NCBI GenBank assembly: GCA_034336665.1
Contig: CM067589.1
Coordinates: forward strand, 4,927,290 to 4,991,289
Direction: 5' to 3'
DNA from: Luscinia megarhynchos
Taxonomy: Eukaryota > Chordata > Aves > Passeriformes > Turdidae
DNA length: 64,000 bases
Part shown: positions 62,101 through 64,000 of the stretch, piece after piece
Position numbering within the stretch: the first letter of the stretch is position 1
How the letters are laid out: each line of letters opens with the position of its first letter
The notes under the pieces: generated by a model
The model's database searches: none
What the model saw: only the letters and a program-made list of their open reading frames with translations
What the model was told of the DNA's origin: nothing
Position numbers and translations under genes: made by a program

Positions 62101-64000
62101 CTCTTGGGCTGTGTCCCCCGTATATCAGGTTCACCAGAGCACTCCCCTGGCCTCAGAGAAATGCCAGCTCATGGTGCCACCTCATGTCCCCAGCACGTGC
62201 CACCCTTGCTGGGGACCTTTGACTAGGGGGTGGCCCCGCTGAGTGTCTGGGGGCAGGGGGAGAGAGGATGTGGGGGTTGGCAGAGCCCACTAACCCTCTG
62301 CACCCTCCAGCTGGGTCCAGGAGTTCCTCAACGAGGAGAACAAGGGGCTGGACGTGCTGCTGGAGTACCTCGCCTTTGCCCAGTGCTCTGTCGCGTACGT
62401 CCCGCCGGTGTCCTGTCCCCAAGGCTGGGATCAGCCTCCCTGGGGCTCGGCAGGGCTGGGGGGAGGAGGGGCTGCCTTCCCTGGTCATCAGGGCGGTGCT
62501 CCACAGCTCAGGCTGAGCAGAACGTCCCCAGCATCCCTGAGGGGCATCCGCCCCTGTTGGGGTGCCACGTCTCACCCGTCCCCGTGTCCCCACGGGCGCC
62601 AGGTATGACATGGAGAGCACAGAGAACAGCCCCGGCTCTGACAAGGGCAAGGAGCGCTCGCTGGAGGATCTGAACAAAAACACCTCCTCGTCCCCCACGC
62701 AGGGCTCCTCCAAACCGCGGCCTCTCACTGTAAGGTAACGTGTGGTCCTGACCCCAAAGTGTCCCCCTGTCCCTGTGCCGTGTCCCCCGCTCTCGCCTCG
62801 CTGCACTCCCCGGCCGCGCCGCGCTTGGAGAGGGGCTTGGCAGGGACACGCAGGCCCGGCCCTAAAAATGGGTGCACATTGCTGGTTTGAGGGTGGGGAC
62901 AAAGCCACATCCCCCTGTGTGTCCCCAGGGGCTGAGCCCCTGGCTGGCGCTGGGCTGGATCCCTGTCCCCACCCGGCACTGCCGCCCGTGCTGGGGTGCT
63001 CTGATTAAACCCCAGGAATACACAAAAATTGGGAGTGTTGGAGATTCTGGGGGAGCAAATGGCCGCCCCCTGGTTTAAACCCGGGGCGGAGGGACGGGCC
63101 TGTGTCCCCCCAAGCCGGTCCTGGTGGCTGGTGGCTCTCGCTTGGTGCCGCTCGCCCGCAGCCCCGTCTAACCCCGCTCTTCTCTTGCACGCTGCCGGGG
63201 ACGCGCTGACGGTAGGTGCCGGGGCGCTGGCGGGGCGGGGACACCCCACGGGACCCCGCTGCTGGGCACCGGTTTTGGGGACAGGGCCTGCGGGGCATCC
63301 CCGGTGGGCGGGGGAGTCCCAGGGACACCCCGGGAGCTGTGACGCGGCACCCGGGGGGCGCGGCGCCCCTCGCCGCCCGCCAGCAGCTCTGGAGGAGCCG
63401 GGGTGTCCCACCCCAGGGACAGGTCAGGAGGGACGTGGCACCCGCACGGGGTCGCACCCCTTGTCCCCGAGCCCGGGTGTCCCCGGGGCGGCGCGGGAGC
63501 CCCGTTTCTCCCTCCTGTCCTGCAGGCTCTAACGCGCCTCCAGCTGCTGCCTCTCGAACCAGCACATCCACACCCTCCTCCGCCACGTCCACCCCAGCGC
63601 CCCCTGCGGTGCCCCGGGCAGCGATGGGGACAGTGCCCCCAGGTCACCCGGCAGCTCCTGCCCGCCCCGGTGAGCCTCCGAGACCGCCCGTGTGCACGAA
63701 GGGGCCCCCACACCCATCCCACCCCACATCGCCGCCCAGTCCCAGGGCTTCTAGATTCGGCTCGGACACGAGCATTTCTCCCGTGGGGTGCAGCCGCCCG
63801 GGTGCCCCGGTGTCCCCCGCCCCCGCTGCCACCCCCTTGCGCTGTCCCCTCCCCGCTTTACGCTGCGCCCGCCGCTGCCCCGGGCCCCGCTCAGCCGCGC
63901 TCTCCCCGCCCAGGCTGAACCCCTCGCACAGCAGGAAGACGTCTGCGCAACTCGCGGCTCGTGAGCCAGAAGGACGATGTCCATGTGTGCATCATGTGCC
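55533..64000 (+). CDS. FMNL1: FMNL1 5' part: formin-like protein 1, exons 1-7
   Basis: A diaphanous-related formin that nucleates and elongates actin filaments downstream of Rho-family GTPases. Exons: 55533-55697, 61203-61286, 61537-61620, 61708-61781, 62311-62394, 62603-62734, 63914 to beyond the window. The start [11 protein letters not shown] fits the family MGNAAG, a probable N-myristoylation signal. A proline/alanine stretch is followed by [16 protein letters not shown]. The GTPase-binding/FH3 region starts with [58 protein letters not shown] and [20 protein letters not shown]. Exon 6 is a variable serine-rich segment. Exon 7 begins LNPSHSRK and later [18 protein letters not shown], but one extra base separates these two frames. 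Introns 1 and 6 are long. The FH1 and FH2 domains lie outside the window. Confidence 0.94.
56158..56193. repeat. (CTG)10-type microsatellite
   Basis: CCTCCTCCTGCTGCTG run of about 10 CTG units in FMNL1 intron 1, in CpG-rich DNA 460 bp after exon 1. Confidence 0.9.
56257..56345. repeat. (ATGG)n / (ACGG)n microsatellite
   Basis: About 20 GATG units changing to GACG units, in FMNL1 intron 1. Plus-strand frames here read as Met-Asp-Gly-Trp repeats and are artefacts. Confidence 0.95.
56400..61202. other. FMNL1 intron 1, remaining part
   Basis: No exon with family likeness was found. Two long overlapping open frames (58561-59853 plus, 59184-60548 minus) look like GC-bias artefacts. A lone AATAAA at 60586 could serve an intronic poly(A) event. 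Confidence 0.5.

Overview
This is a vertebrate nuclear window, almost certainly from a bird and probably a small GC-rich microchromosome. The main evidence is many 5'-truncated CR1 retroposon ends, split genes with GT-AG introns, several CpG islands and very dense intronic minisatellites. Passerine or another neoavian bird is my guess from the CR1 3'-end wording; the species itself cannot be read from the sequence.

Gene order is NMT1 (+, 3' part), PLCD3 (-, complete), ACBD4 (+, essentially complete), HEXIM1 (+, single exon), an MYLK-type calmodulin-regulated kinase (+, catalytic part), FMNL1 (+, 5' part). This matches human 17q21.31 (NMT1-PLCD3-ACBD4-HEXIM1-FMNL1), except that I know of no kinase between HEXIM1/2 and FMNL1 in human. 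Exon borders were placed by eye from splice sites, codon phase and recalled family sequences. The 16 PLCD3 exons sum to 2343 nt (780 codons plus stop) with every phase compatible.

Layout. 1-4.6 kb: NMT1 end, with a CR1-containing intronic duplication. 4.6-17.5 kb: PLCD3, its introns filled with tandem arrays. 17.5-24 kb: divergent PLCD3/ACBD4 intergenic block with about 1.8 kb of GAT/TG microsatellite, CR1 pieces and a GTCCCT array. 24-31 kb: ACBD4. 31.7-33.8 kb: HEXIM1 and its TATA/CCAAT promoter. 33.8-45.6 kb: no recognisable gene, but two CpG-rich promoter-like segments. 45.6-48.3 kb: kinase. 48.3-55.4 kb: CR1 copies, a minisatellite, a GAAA array and about 1.2 kb of A-rich DNA. 55.5-64 kb: FMNL1 exons 1-7.

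The genes act in separate processes: protein N-myristoylation, phosphoinositide hydrolysis, acyl-CoA binding at organelle membranes, P-TEFb inhibition, myosin-type kinase signalling and actin assembly. They look like ordinary conserved synteny, not an operon-like system. I found no evidence for a novel dedicated system. The observations most worth checking are two one-base frame disruptions in otherwise conserved exons (ACBD4 tail, FMNL1 exon 7), a 15-bp two-way poly(A) element between NMT1 and PLCD3, four CCAAT boxes at an exact 41-bp period upstream of ACBD4, the inserted kinase gene, and the A-rich block beside the FMNL1 promoter.
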